From a bacterium (GTDB taxonomy: Bacteria; Bacillota; Clostridia; Lachnospirales; Lachnospiraceae), in assembly GCA_023663725.1 (NCBI GenBank), contig JAMPGX010000026.1, positions 1 through 34,475 of the forward strand: a stretch of DNA of 34,475 nt, written 5' to 3'. The position numbers and the translations under genes are program-made. Below are positions 1-7,936 of this stretch, piece by piece. Position 1 is the stretch's first letter. Each line of letters begins with the position of its first letter. The notes beneath the pieces are model-generated. The model was not told the DNA's origin. It ran no database searches and saw nothing but the letters and a program-made list of their open reading frames with translations.

Positions 1-243
1 CCCACCGGCGCGCTCAATTCCAGGACGGGACTGCATGTACTGGACACATTGACAGAATTTAACCGGCAGGGACAGAGCGTGGTCATGGTCACCCACGATA
101 TGCGGTCGGCGCGGCGGGGCAACCGCATACTGTATCTGAAGGACGGCGTGATCCTGGGCGAGTGCGATCTGGGTAAATATGTACACGGAGATGCGAAGAG
201 ACATGAAAAACTCTCAGCATTCCTGACGGAAATGGGGTGGTAG
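1..243 (+). CDS. ABC transporter ATP-binding protein, C-terminal end (5' cut by window)
   Basis: The reading frame is open from base 1 and ends with TAG at 241-243. The first residues (PTGALNS) are the stretch that follows Walker B in MacB/LolD/BceA-type ATPases, including the D-loop. The switch histidine follows in VMVTHDM, and then the LYLKDG strand typical of this subfamily. It would bind and hydrolyse ATP at the inner face of the membrane to drive the permease that starts 1 bp downstream. Walker A, the Q-loop and the signature motif lie outside the window. The subfamily is confident; the substrate cannot be read from this fragment. Confidence 0.93.
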   Translation, partial: PTGALNSRTGLHVLDTLTEFNRQGQSVVMVTHDMRSARRGNRILYLKDGVILGECDLGKYVHGDAKRHEKLSAFLTEMGW

Positions 244-244
244 T

Positions 245-2587
245 GTGAGAAGAGCGTTACTTTTGGCACGTTCCAATTTGCGCCGGGCCAAGGGGCAGAC
301 CGTCTCCATCGCGGTGCTGATCCTGCTGGCGGCGGCCATGCTTAATATATGGCTGATGTTATCTATGGATTACAAGCAGAATTTTGACCGCTGCCATGAC
401 CGTCTTCATGCGGAGCATGTGACTCTGGTGATGAGCGGCGATCCCGAAGCAGTGCGTCCTTTCCTACGCCACACGCTGGGGGAGGATGCGCAGGTCACGG
501 ATTATGATATGGGAGATTCCCTGTCGATGGTGGGCAGCTTTGCTTACAACGGAGGCGAGGCCAACACGGAACTGGTGTTTCTGGAAAAGGAGGAGGCGCT
601 CTCCCGCAGTGTGGGCAGAGTGGAAATCGTGGAGGATAGCAATATAGGCAGCGGCGTATATCTGCCGATGCTGTACAAGACGGGAGACATTGATATCGGA
701 AAAACCATCGAGCTGAAGATCGGCAGCAATACGATGGAGTTCACGGTATGCGGGTTCTTTAACAGCGTTATGGCCGGTTCCCACAACTGTGTCCTGTGCG
801 AGTTTCTGCTGACACAGGACCAGTACAGGGAACTGGAGGATAAAGGATATGCTCTCGAAAGCACATTGCTTTCGGTTCGGATTGCGGACAGATCAGCCAG
901 CGAGGATTACGAGGCAGTGCTGAAAAGAAAAGTGTCGGCACAGTTTCCCGATGCCAGAGTTTCCAGCAATTCCTATGTGCTGGTCACAACCTCCCGCTAT
1001 ATTTCTCAGATGATCTGTTCGGGGATTGTCAGCGCCATGGCATTTTTTATCCTGCTGATTGCCCTGGTGGTCATCGCGTCCAATATCGGGAACTATATAC
1101 AGGAGAACATGAAGAATCTGGGGGCGCTTAAGGCGGTGGGATATACCAGCAGGCAATTGGTTGGCAGCCTTCTGCTGCAATTTACGGGAATATCCCTGCT
1201 GGTGGCGGCGCTGGGCGTAGGACTATCCTATCTGCTGTTTCCTTTTCTCAACGACATGATGATCTCCCAGACGGGTATTCCCTATGAGGTGCGTTTTCTG
1301 CCCCTGCCCTGTCTGCTGACTCTGCTTGCGCTGGGAGCGGCGGTGTCCCTGGTGGTATGGATCTCTTCCCGCAGGATCAAAAAGATCGACCCGATCCTTG
1401 CGCTGCGTCAGGGCATACGGACTCATAATTTCCGGAGAAACCATGTGCCGCTGGAGAAAACCGGAGCGCCGCTGCAACTGGCGCTGGCGCTGAAAAATAC
1501 GCTCTCAGGGGCGCGTCAGAATGTGACCGTGTGCGTGACGATGCTGGTGCTGTCGCTGGTGGTGGTATTTTCAGGACTGATGATCGAAAATATGATTGTG
1601 GATATCAGGCCTTTCCTGTACATGGTGGTGGGCGAGATGGCGGATTCCTGTATAAATGTCAACGCGGGGATCGAGGAGGAGTTTCTCAGGGAGATGGAGG
1701 CGGACGCGGACGTAGAGAAGATTTATCTGTATCATATGATGAATGTGAGCCATTCGGACGGTGCGGAATTGATGGCGTCGCTCTGCGACGATTTTACAAA
1801 GGTAAACAACCAGGGGGTCTGTATAGAGGGGCGTTTTCCCATATATGACAATGAGACTGCCATAGCGGTGAAATATGCCAGAGAAAAAGGACTGGAGATC
1901 GGTGATGAGATCACGCTGACCGTGGGGGAGCGGGAGGCAGATTATCTGATCACGGGCTATACGCAGCTTACGAACAATCTGGGTAAGGACTGCCTTTTCA
2001 CCAGGGAGGGATATGAGAAACTGGGAGATTTGCAGAATCTGAGCTTTTATATCAATCTTGGAGAGAGCGTGGATCTGGAAAGCTTTCATGAGAGGGTAAA
2101 AGAGCGGTATTCGGGGGATATCAATACCATGATAGATATACGGTCCATTATATCGGGTACGGCGTCGGTATACGTTACTCTGCTGACGATCATAGTATGT
2201 GCTATTCTGCTACTGAGCGTGGTGATCATCGCGTTCGTGTTGTACCTGTTGGTGAGAACCATGTTAAACCGCAAAAAGCGCGATTATGGCGTGTTGAAGG
2301 CCCTGGGATTCACCACCGGCCAGCTGATCCTGCAGACGGCCTTGAGTTTCATGCCTGCCATGATCCTGTCCACCGTCTTGGGGCTTATAGTGTGCAGTCT
2401 GTTGATCAATCCTTTGATGGCGGTGTTTCTCGGCGGTATCGGTATCATGAAATGTACCTTTGTCGTGCCAGGCGGATTTATCGTGGCGGCGGGCGTGGGG
2501 CTGGTGACGCTGGCCTTTGGGATCGCTTGTCTGCTGTCCCTGCGAATCAGGAAAATCGCTCCCTGTGCGCTGCTAAACGCGGAGTAG
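245..2587 (+). CDS. ABC transporter permease, double-FtsX type (MacB/LolCE-like)
   Basis: This 780-residue membrane protein starts at GTG one base after the ATPase stop, so the two are translationally coupled. One transmembrane helix lies at about 20-42, followed by a large extracytoplasmic domain. Three helices follow at about 262-372. A second unit repeats the layout: a helix near 425-448, another outside domain, and three helices at about 640-765. The cytoplasmic loops 'LGALKAVGYT' and 'YGVLKALGFT' are the repeated FtsX coupling motifs. Exporters of this kind move or extract lipids, lipoproteins or peptides, or act mechanically. The layout is not that of a 10-helix BceB bacitracin sensor. 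The substrate is unknown. Confidence 0.93.
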   Translation: MRRALLLARSNLRRAKGQTVSIAVLILLAAAMLNIWLMLSMDYKQNFDRCHDRLHAEHVTLVMSGDPEAVRPFLRHTLGEDAQVTDYDMGDSLSMVGSFAYNGGEANTELVFLEKEEALSRSVGRVEIVEDSNIGSGVYLPMLYKTGDIDIGKTIELKIGSNTMEFTVCGFFNSVMAGSHNCVLCEFLLTQDQYRELEDKGYALESTLLSVRIADRSASEDYEAVLKRKVSAQFPDARVSSNSYVLVTTSRYISQMICSGIVSAMAFFILLIALVVIASNIGNYIQENMKNLGALKAVGYTSRQLVGSLLLQFTGISLLVAALGVGLSYLLFPFLNDMMISQTGIPYEVRFLPLPCLLTLLALGAAVSLVVWISSRRIKKIDPILALRQGIRTHNFRRNHVPLEKTGAPLQLALALKNTLSGARQNVTVCVTMLVLSLVVVFSGLMIENMIVDIRPFLYMVVGEMADSCINVNAGIEEEFLREMEADADVEKIYLYHMMNVSHSDGAELMASLCDDFTKVNNQGVCIEGRFPIYDNETAIAVKYAREKGLEIGDEITLTVGEREADYLITGYTQLTNNLGKDCLFTREGYEKLGDLQNLSFYINLGESVDLESFHERVKERYSGDINTMIDIRSIISGTASVYVTLLTIIVCAILLLSVVIIAFVLYLLVRTMLNRKKRDYGVLKALGFTTGQLILQTALSFMPAMILSTVLGLIVCSLLINPLMAVFLGGIGIMKCTFVVPGGFIVAAGVGLVTLAFGIACLLSLRIRKIAPCALLNAE

Positions 2588-2590
2588 AGG

Positions 2591-3094
2591 TCACTGGGGG
2601 AACGGAGGTTTTTCTAAAGTCAGCAGTTGTTCCTTTCTGTCTGTTCCCCCGGCGTATCCCGTCAGACTGCCGTCTGTTCCCAAGACTCGGTGACAGGGAA
2701 TGAGGATGGATATTTTGTTGCGGCCAACTGCCCCGCCCACCGCCTGCGCGGACATATGGGGAAGTCCTCTCTGTCTGGCGATGATTCGGGCGATCTCTCC
2801 ATAGGTAGAGGTCTTCCCGTAGGGAATCTGGCACAGAATCTCCCAGACAGCGAGTTGAAAGGGTGTGCCGATCATATGGAGAGGTGGGCAGAAGGGCGGT
2901 TCCTTGCCCGAAAAATAGACCTCCAGCCATTCTTTCGTCTGCGCAAGGATGGGCGTATCTGCTTCCTGGTGTTTGGGGTCGAGGCCGTTTGCGTAATGTT
3001 TTGCTCTGTCAAACCAAAGACCGGTCAGGCCGGTATCGTCGGCGGCAAGGAGGATATCGCCCAAGGGCGAGTGATAATGAGTCGTAAAATGCAT
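2591..3094 (-). CDS. ogt: Methylated-DNA--[protein]-cysteine S-methyltransferase
   Basis: This 167-residue suicide DNA-repair enzyme transfers the alkyl group of O6-alkylguanine onto its own cysteine. The active-site motif PCHRV is present with Cys134, preceded by the helix-turn-helix/Arg-finger region (VGGAVGRNKISILIPCHRV). Length and the N-terminal 'SPLG' strand fit Ogt. A longer frame reaches 3127, but ATG at 3094 is preceded by AGAAAGGAAA at a good distance and matches the family start, so I use it. It lies 16 bp after the flavodoxin-like gene and shares its promoter. It ends three bases from the convergent permease gene with no strong terminator between them. Confidence 0.95.
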   Translation of the reverse strand: MHFTTHYHSPLGDILLAADDTGLTGLWFDRAKHYANGLDPKHQEADTPILAQTKEWLEVYFSGKEPPFCPPLHMIGTPFQLAVWEILCQIPYGKTSTYGEIARIIARQRGLPHMSAQAVGGAVGRNKISILIPCHRVLGTDGSLTGYAGGTDRKEQLLTLEKPPFPQ

Positions 3095-3110
3095 TTTGGT
3101 TTTCCTTTCT

Positions 3111-3656
3111 TTATTGAAAAAAAGCAAGTATGCTTTGTATTCCTATAAGGGCCTGTTCGTCCGCTGCGGCGGGCCTTGTGTTTGTGCCGTGGGAGCATAC
3201 GGCCTCATGTATATTCTGGCAGTTCATATGGCGCAGGAGGGTGCAGGCCGTCTCATAGGCTTTGTCCATGTGACAGTCCCCTCCACCCACCAGCAGAACA
3301 GCACCCTTTTTGGGTTTTGGTATGGGCTGTTCGCCCCGAAAAAATCTGGCGCAAAAGTAGGTTTGCAACCGGCTTCCTACATCCAGCAGTTTGCCGGTCA
3401 GCTCGGAGAAATAGATGGGGGAGGCGATCAGGATATTGTCGCACTGCTGTATATAATCGTAGATCTCCTGCATCTCATCCTCGATGGCGCAGCCGGAATG
3501 TTCCCAGCAATAGCGGCAGTCCATGCAGGGGCAGATAGCACAGTGGTATGCGTCCAAGACCTTGTATTCTCCCAGAAGGCCCTCTGTGACAATGCGGATC
3601 AGGCTGGCCGTGTCGCCGTTTGTCCGTGGGGAGCCGTTTAAAATCAGCGTTTTCAT
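3111..3656 (-). CDS. Flavodoxin-fold NADPH-dependent FMN reductase-like protein
   Basis: The 181-residue protein opens with KTLILNGSPRTNGDTASL, the phosphate-binding loop of the NADPH-dependent FMN reductase/flavodoxin family. A cysteine cluster follows (CAICPCMDCRYCWEHSGC), seen in clostridial members thought to carry an Fe-S site or redox-active thiols. 'ASPIYFSELTG' is the conserved FMN-contact loop. It is expected to be a cytosolic flavoprotein oxidoreductase of unknown substrate. It is the first gene of a two-gene unit with the alkyltransferase and has a good sigma-A-type promoter at 3700-3728. Pairing with a DNA-alkyl repair gene could mean a shared stress response, but that is inference. 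Confidence 0.9.
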   Translation of the reverse strand: MKTLILNGSPRTNGDTASLIRIVTEGLLGEYKVLDAYHCAICPCMDCRYCWEHSGCAIEDEMQEIYDYIQQCDNILIASPIYFSELTGKLLDVGSRLQTYFCARFFRGEQPIPKPKKGAVLLVGGGDCHMDKAYETACTLLRHMNCQNIHEAVCSHGTNTRPAAADEQALIGIQSILAFFQ

Positions 3657-3699
3657 GTCCTGTACCTCATTTCTGCTCTGGTGAGTGTCTGTCGTTTAC

Positions 3700-3728
3700 A
3701 GTATAGAATATTTTAGTGGAAATGGCAA
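3700..3728 (-). promoter_or_regulatory. Sigma-A promoter of the flavodoxin-like/ogt operon with overlapping dyad
   Basis: On the minus strand TTGCCA (3728-3723) and TATACT (3705-3700) are separated by exactly 17 bp. An inverted repeat GGCAAT-N6-ATTGCC at 3724-3741 overlaps the -35 box, as a repressor operator would. The transcript would start about 40 bp before the ATG at 3656. Confidence 0.72.
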
Positions 3729-3885
3729 TTGAGACATTGCCTGTATTTTTATCAGAAAAAATGTGATATACTGAAAAAACAAAATTCAGGAAATTTTATT
3801 ATGACATACCTTGTCAGGTTTTCCCTGTTACAATGAAGAAAATGTTTCGCACAGCCCTCATCAGAGGAGCGGCGGAACACAGATC

Positions 3886-3994
3886 AAGGAGGGATAGTGT
3901 GAAAAATGAATTTTTCACACGGCGATTTGTGTCTGCGCGCTGCTTGCCACAAAGTCGCTTATGCGCAAAGAGCAGCGCAGAAATGAGGATTAAT
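3886..3994 (+). repeat. Structured leader element with an embedded Shine-Dalgarno and GTG (element A)
   Basis: Within the 338-bp gap between the divergent genes, this stretch begins with AAGGAGGG (3886-3893). Five bases later comes GTG (3899), which sits in the 5' arm of a perfect 10-bp hairpin, GTGTGAAAAA/TTTTTCACAC (3897-3906 and 3911-3920). More complementary pairs follow: GCGATTTGTG with CACAAAGTCGC, and CTGCGCGCTGCT with AGCAGCGCAG. These could form alternative folds. The GTG frame stays open and runs into the next gene. The layout parallels the 137-bp repeats at 15871-16174. From 3743 to 3885 I see only AT-rich sequence and no confident gene. Confidence 0.55.
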
Positions 3995-4534
3995 ATGGGA
4001 AGAGCGACAACGAAAGCGGAATTACTCACCAGCTCGGAGGAAAAATTCCAGGAGTTAAATGAGCTGATCCAGACATTGACGGAAAAGGAACTGGCCACTG
4101 CCTTTGATTTCACCAAGATGAAATCCAAAACCCAGGCCCATTGGGGCAGGGACAAGAACCTGCGGGACGTGCTGGTACATCTTTATGAGTGGCACCGTCT
4201 GCTGTTGGACTGGGTGAGCGCCAACAGGGAGGGCGAGAGCAGACCGTTTTTGCCCGCCCCCTACAACTGGAAGACCTATGGGGACATGAATCGGGAATTC
4301 TGGAAAAAGCATCAAAATACTACTCTGGAGGCGGCGAAGGAGATGTTGGAGCAGTCTCACAGGGAAGTGATGGCGTTGGCGGAGAGCCTTACGGAGCGGG
4401 AGCTGTTTGAGAAGGATGTGTATCCCTGGGTGGGCGGCAGCGTGCTGGGCTCGTACTTTGTATCCAACACGACCAGCCACTATGACTGGGCGATCAAAAA
4501 GCTGAAGGCCCACAGAAAGAATTGTAAGGAGTAA
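3995..4534 (+). CDS. ClbS/DfsB-like four-helix-bundle protein
   Basis: The 179-residue protein has the ClbS/DfsB (DinB-superfamily-like) pattern: an N-terminal 'TTKAELLTSSEEKFQEL' helix, the 'RDVLVHLYEWHRLLLDW' helix, and a C-terminal 'TTSHYDWAIKKLKAH' helix. ClbS protects colibactin producers by hydrolysing the toxin's cyclopropane. Most family members in Firmicutes have no known substrate, so only the fold family is claimed. ATG 3995 follows GAGGATTAAT and gives the family-typical start. An in-frame GTG at 3899 has a stronger AAGGAGGG site and would add 32 residues encoded by the structured leader. It is followed 14 bp later by a WYL regulator, probably co-transcribed. Confidence 0.85.
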   Translation: MGRATTKAELLTSSEEKFQELNELIQTLTEKELATAFDFTKMKSKTQAHWGRDKNLRDVLVHLYEWHRLLLDWVSANREGESRPFLPAPYNWKTYGDMNREFWKKHQNTTLEAAKEMLEQSHREVMALAESLTERELFEKDVYPWVGGSVLGSYFVSNTTSHYDWAIKKLKAHRKNCKE

Positions 4535-4548
4535 AGGAGACGCCGCCC

Positions 4549-5454
4549 ATGCAGGAGAGCAGGCTGTTTAAGATCATATATTATCTGCTTGGCAGAGGGC
4601 AGGCCACGGCTGCGGAGCTGGCAGAGCGGTTCGAGGTGTCTGTCAGGACAATCTATCGGGATATGGACGTGCTCAGTCAGGCGGGGATTCCTATCTATGC
4701 CGAGCCGGGCAGAAACGGCGGCATATCTCTGTTGGACAACTTTGTGTTGGACAGGGCAGTGTTGTCCGAGCAGGAGAGACAGGACGTCCTGGCTGCTCTG
4801 CAGAGTTTGACGGCGGCGGGCAATCCTCTCGATAGAGATACGCTCAATAAGCTGTCGGCGGTGTTTCGGTTGCCGGCGGATAACTGGTATGAGGTGGATT
4901 TTTCCAGATGGGGAGTGGATAACGGGGACAACGAGAAATTTGAGGCGTTAAAAAAGGCGGTAATCCGCCGCAGGTGCGTCCAGATCAGCTATGTGGGGGC
5001 TTACGGCGGGGAGAGCAGCCGCAAAATCCACCCGCTGAAGCTCATGTACAAGTCCAGGGCCTGGTATGTGAAAGCATACTGCACGGAAAAAGAGGATTTC
5101 CGGCTGTTTCGGCTCAGTCGTATCACAAGATGGGAGCTTCTGGACGAAGAATTTACCCCTGAGTCGTGGCCGGAAACTCCGCAGCAGGGGGGGACCTATG
5201 AGCAGGAACCGGTAGTGTTGCGCTTTTCCCAGGAGGCCGCTTATCGGGTCTATGATGAGTTTGATGTGAGCCATATCCAGAAGCAGGAGAACGGAGATCT
5301 GCTGGTATCCGCCCCCATGCCGCAGGACGGGTGGCTCACGGGCTTTTTACTGTCCTTTGGGGCGCAGGTGGAGGTGATCAGCCCCAACTATCTCAGGGAG
5401 GTGCTTGTCAGGGAGGCTCAGGCGATCCTGGAGAAAAATCTGAGTACCCGCTGA
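4549..5454 (+). CDS. YafY-type HTH/WYL-domain transcriptional regulator
   Basis: The 301-residue protein starts with a DeoR-like winged helix (residues 5-60: 'ATAAELAERFEVSVRTIYRDMDVL'), followed by the 'YAEPGRNGGISLL' wing. The middle and C-terminal parts form a WYL domain ('HPLKLMYKSRAWYVKAYC', then 'FRLFRLSRI') and a WCX-like end. WYL regulators sense ligands, sometimes nucleic acids, and often control adjacent genes. It follows the ClbS-like gene by 14 bp, so it may regulate that gene or the radical SAM gene downstream. Its stop codon lies in a small CCCGC-TGAA-GCGGG hairpin (about 5447-5460). Confidence 0.93.
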   Translation: MQESRLFKIIYYLLGRGQATAAELAERFEVSVRTIYRDMDVLSQAGIPIYAEPGRNGGISLLDNFVLDRAVLSEQERQDVLAALQSLTAAGNPLDRDTLNKLSAVFRLPADNWYEVDFSRWGVDNGDNEKFEALKKAVIRRRCVQISYVGAYGGESSRKIHPLKLMYKSRAWYVKAYCTEKEDFRLFRLSRITRWELLDEEFTPESWPETPQQGGTYEQEPVVLRFSQEAAYRVYDEFDVSHIQKQENGDLLVSAPMPQDGWLTGFLLSFGAQVEVISPNYLREVLVREAQAILEKNLSTR

Positions 5455-5503
5455 AGCGGGCTGTTCGAAAAACGCCGGAAACAGGCGTCTTAGGGAGATA
5501 CTT

Positions 5504-6376
5504 ATGCATTATGTACAGGCAAAAGGAATATTGTCCGCTCAGAATGGAATGAATCTGTATCGCGGCTGTACCCACGGCTGCATTTACTGTGATTCCCGGA
5601 GCAGATGCTACCATATGGAGCATGCTTTTGAAGATATCGAGGTCAAAGAAAACGCGATAGAGCTGTTGGAGAACGCGCTGAGGCGCAAACGCAGGAAATG
5701 TATGATTGGCACGGGGGCCATGACAGACCCCTACATCCCTCTGGAGCTGGAATTGGGTTATATGCGAAAGGCTCTGTCCCTCATAAGCCAGTATGGATTT
5801 GGCGTGGCGGTGCAGACGAAATCAGACCATATCCTGCGGGATATGGACTTATTGCAGGAGATCAACAGACAGGCCAAGTGTGTGGTGCAGATAACGCTGA
5901 CCACCGCCGACGAGGAGCTGTGCAAAAAGCTGGAGCCCAATGTCTGCACCACGAGAGAGCGCTTTGCGGTGCTGAAAAAAATGCGGGACGCCGGTATCCC
6001 TGCGGTGGTGTGGCTCTCGCCGATCCTGCCCTTTATCAACGACACGGAAGAGAATATCTTAGGCATTCTGGAACTGTGCATCGAGGCCAGGGTCTACGGC
6101 GTGATCTGCTTTGGCATGGGCCTTACGCTGCGGGAGGGAAACAGGGAGTACTACTACAGTCAGCTGGACCGTATGTTCCCTGGCCTGAAGGAAAAGTATA
6201 TGCGGCGGTACGGATACCGTTACGAGGTGGGCAGTCCCCGCAGCAGGAAACTGATGGCACTGTTCCATCAGAAATGTGAGGAAAATGGGATCGTCCACGA
6301 CAATGGACAGATCTTTCAGTATATGCATACCTTTGAGGATAAGCGGGCGGGAGAGCAGATGAGCCTGTGGGAGTAG
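5504..6376 (+). CDS. SPL-family radical SAM protein
   Basis: This 290-residue protein carries the CX3CX2C iron-sulfur motif at Cys22, Cys26 and Cys29 (YRGCTHGCIYCD). The motif is embedded in the 'LNLYRGC.HGCIYCDSRS' context of spore-photoproduct-lyase-like proteins (COG1533). 'GTGAMTDPYIPLE' and 'VQITLTTADEELCKKLEPN' are further family strands. It should cleave S-adenosylmethionine with a [4Fe-4S] cluster, but the substrate is unknown; true SplB is longer and has a distinct C-terminal cysteine. The start ATG follows AGGGAG-N6, just after two small hairpins (5447-5460 and about 5473-5489). Confidence 0.92.
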   Translation: MHYVQAKGILSAQNGMNLYRGCTHGCIYCDSRSRCYHMEHAFEDIEVKENAIELLENALRRKRRKCMIGTGAMTDPYIPLELELGYMRKALSLISQYGFGVAVQTKSDHILRDMDLLQEINRQAKCVVQITLTTADEELCKKLEPNVCTTRERFAVLKKMRDAGIPAVVWLSPILPFINDTEENILGILELCIEARVYGVICFGMGLTLREGNREYYYSQLDRMFPGLKEKYMRRYGYRYEVGSPRSRKLMALFHQKCEENGIVHDNGQIFQYMHTFEDKRAGEQMSLWE

Positions 6377-6407
6377 CAAGCGTTATAGAAAACCAGCATG
6401 AAATTTT

Positions 6408-6446
6408 AAACAAGACATACAGACGTCATGTTTGGCCTGCTACAAT
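6408..6446 (+). promoter_or_regulatory. Putative extended -10 promoter with upstream inverted repeat
   Basis: An inverted repeat, AAACAAGAC-N8-GTCATGTTT (6408-6433, one mismatch), lies just before TGCTACAAT (6438-6446), an extended -10 box. No good -35 box is visible, which suits a TGn promoter that may depend on a bound regulator. It would serve the gene at 6482. Confidence 0.45.
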
Positions 6447-6481
6447 TGGGTACATAAATTTCTTCTACAGGGAGGTAAACT

Positions 6482-7399
6482 ATGATGAATGAGGTTTTTG
6501 AAAAGGCAAGGGCATTTATGTACCGCAACGCCAGGCCGTTGGACATGGCGCGTTTTCAATATCATTTTGAGAACGGCAGTAAGGAGGCGGTGCTGAACGC
6601 GCTGTCTTACTATCAGAATGAGGATGGCGGTTTCGGACACGCTGTGGAGCCGGACTGCTGGAATCCCCATTCCGCGCCGTTGCACAGCAGCACGGCGGGA
6701 GATATCATCCGAGAGATCGACTGTGAGGACGCGGGGCATCCTGTGATTCAGAAGCTGTTGAAGTGGTATGCGAGTGGCGACTGCTTCAATGGGAAGACAT
6801 GGGAGCTGGTGGTGGCAAGCAACAACGATTATCCCCATGCTCCCTGGTGGCACACGGGCAGCGTAAGCTCCTGTCATACGGATTACAACGGCACGGCGCA
6901 GATTGCGGGTTTTATTCTCCGCTACGCACAGCCGGGCAGCGACTTGTATCGGCTGGGAGCGCGCATTGCTAATGAGGCGGTGGACGCGCTGGAGCCCTCA
7001 GAGCTTGAGGATGTACACACCTGCGCCTGCTATGTGCATCTGCTGGAATACATCGTCAGGGCGAGGGCCACGGAGCAGTTTCCCTGTGAGCTGCTGGAGC
7101 GGCGGCTGCATGAGGCGGTGAAGAGACTGATCACGGCGGACACCTCCCAGTGGGGCGGCTATGTGTGCAGGCCCTCTCGGTTCATGAATTCCCGTGACAG
7201 TGCATTCTACCCCGAAAACAGGGAGTTGGCGGAATATGAGTGCGGACATATCAGGAGAACGCAGCTTGCGGACGGTTCCTGGGACATCCCCTGGGGCTGG
7301 GAAGGCTATCCGGAGGCCTGGGCAGTCAGCAAGAACTGGTGGAAAGGACAGGTGATCCTTGAGAATCTGCTGTATCTGAAAGGGTTCGGGGAGATTTAG
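6482..7399 (+). CDS. Prenyltransferase/squalene-cyclase-fold protein of unknown function
   Basis: The 305-residue protein contains the (alpha/alpha) toroid repeat 'YYQNEDGGFGHAVEPD' near residue 45, a QxxDGGFG-type signature of the prenyltransferase and squalene oxidase repeat clan. A later 'RTQLADGSWDIPWGW' resembles a second QW-like repeat. No signal peptide is seen, so it is likely cytosolic. I do not see the acidic catalytic motif DxDD of class II terpene cyclases, so enzymatic function is uncertain. The start has an excellent GGGAGG-N6-ATG site. A truncated pyrE begins seven bases after its stop. Confidence 0.82.
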   Translation: MMNEVFEKARAFMYRNARPLDMARFQYHFENGSKEAVLNALSYYQNEDGGFGHAVEPDCWNPHSAPLHSSTAGDIIREIDCEDAGHPVIQKLLKWYASGDCFNGKTWELVVASNNDYPHAPWWHTGSVSSCHTDYNGTAQIAGFILRYAQPGSDLYRLGARIANEAVDALEPSELEDVHTCACYVHLLEYIVRARATEQFPCELLERRLHEAVKRLITADTSQWGGYVCRPSRFMNSRDSAFYPENRELAEYECGHIRRTQLADGSWDIPWGWEGYPEAWAVSKNWWKGQVILENLLYLKGFGEI

Positions 7400-7406
7400 A
7401 GAGGTA

Positions 7407-7832
7407 GTGCAACCGTTGGTTGAGAAAAATACGAAGGCTGGGTGCTTGCGGGAGCGCTGCGGTTTTGCTGTGGCTGCGGCTACCGCGCTGTATACCAAGT
7501 ACGGCAAGACCTGCAGCTATTGCTATGACAGGCGTGTGGCGGACAGCAGAGGGCGGATGCTCTGCGGACATACGCTGCAGGACGGAGAGAGAGTGGTGAT
7601 CGTGGATGATGTGATGACCTCCGGCGCATCCGTGGAGGAGCGGATAGAGCAGCTTCGCTGTCAGGCAGATATTCGGGTGGCGGCGGTAATCGTCATCGTG
7701 AACCGCAGGAATCAGATGCCCGCAGGCATTCCGTCCGGCGAGGAACGGATTCTGGAAAAATACGGCGCGAAGGTGTATTCTTTGATCACAGACGAGGACA
7801 TTGACGCGGCATTGCGGGAGCGGATCATTTAG
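7407..7832 (+). pseudogene. pyrE: 5'-truncated orotate phosphoribosyltransferase remnant
   Basis: The 141-residue frame matches the C-terminal 60 percent of clostridial PyrE. It has 'AAATALYTKYGK', the '(L)GHTLQDGERVVIVDDVMTSGAS' PRPP-binding loop, and a C-terminal 'GAKVYSLIT' strand. The roughly 80-90 N-terminal residues with the substrate and dimer contacts are absent. The first 18 residues do not resemble the family. Its only start, GTG 7407, has GAGG just two bases away, too close for a normal site. A 104-bp palindromic element abuts its stop codon. I read it as a deletion remnant, though a read-through product from the upstream gene's mRNA is possible. Confidence 0.7.
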
Positions 7833-7936
7833 TATACTCATTAACGATTAGATTTTCCTTTCTGCACAGTGCATGTTGCCTGATTATGCGACATGTGCTG
7901 TGCGGAAATTGGAAAATCTTAACGTTAATCAGTATA
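7833..7936. repeat. 104-bp imperfect palindrome, MITE-like
   Basis: The two halves are near-perfect reverse complements: TATACT(C/G)ATTAACG...AGATTTTCC...GCACAG...CATGT(T/C)GC on each side of a short TGATTATG loop. The ends are TA-rich (tata...tata), as for elements that insert at TA. It touches the stop codon of the pyrE remnant. No transposase is encoded. As RNA it would form one long hairpin of about 45 pairs. Confidence 0.7.

Noticed and set aside
5504-6376. Spore photoproduct lyase splB
   Set aside because: It has the SPL-type CX3CX2C motif but is shorter than SplB, and the distinctive C-terminal catalytic cysteine region was not identified.
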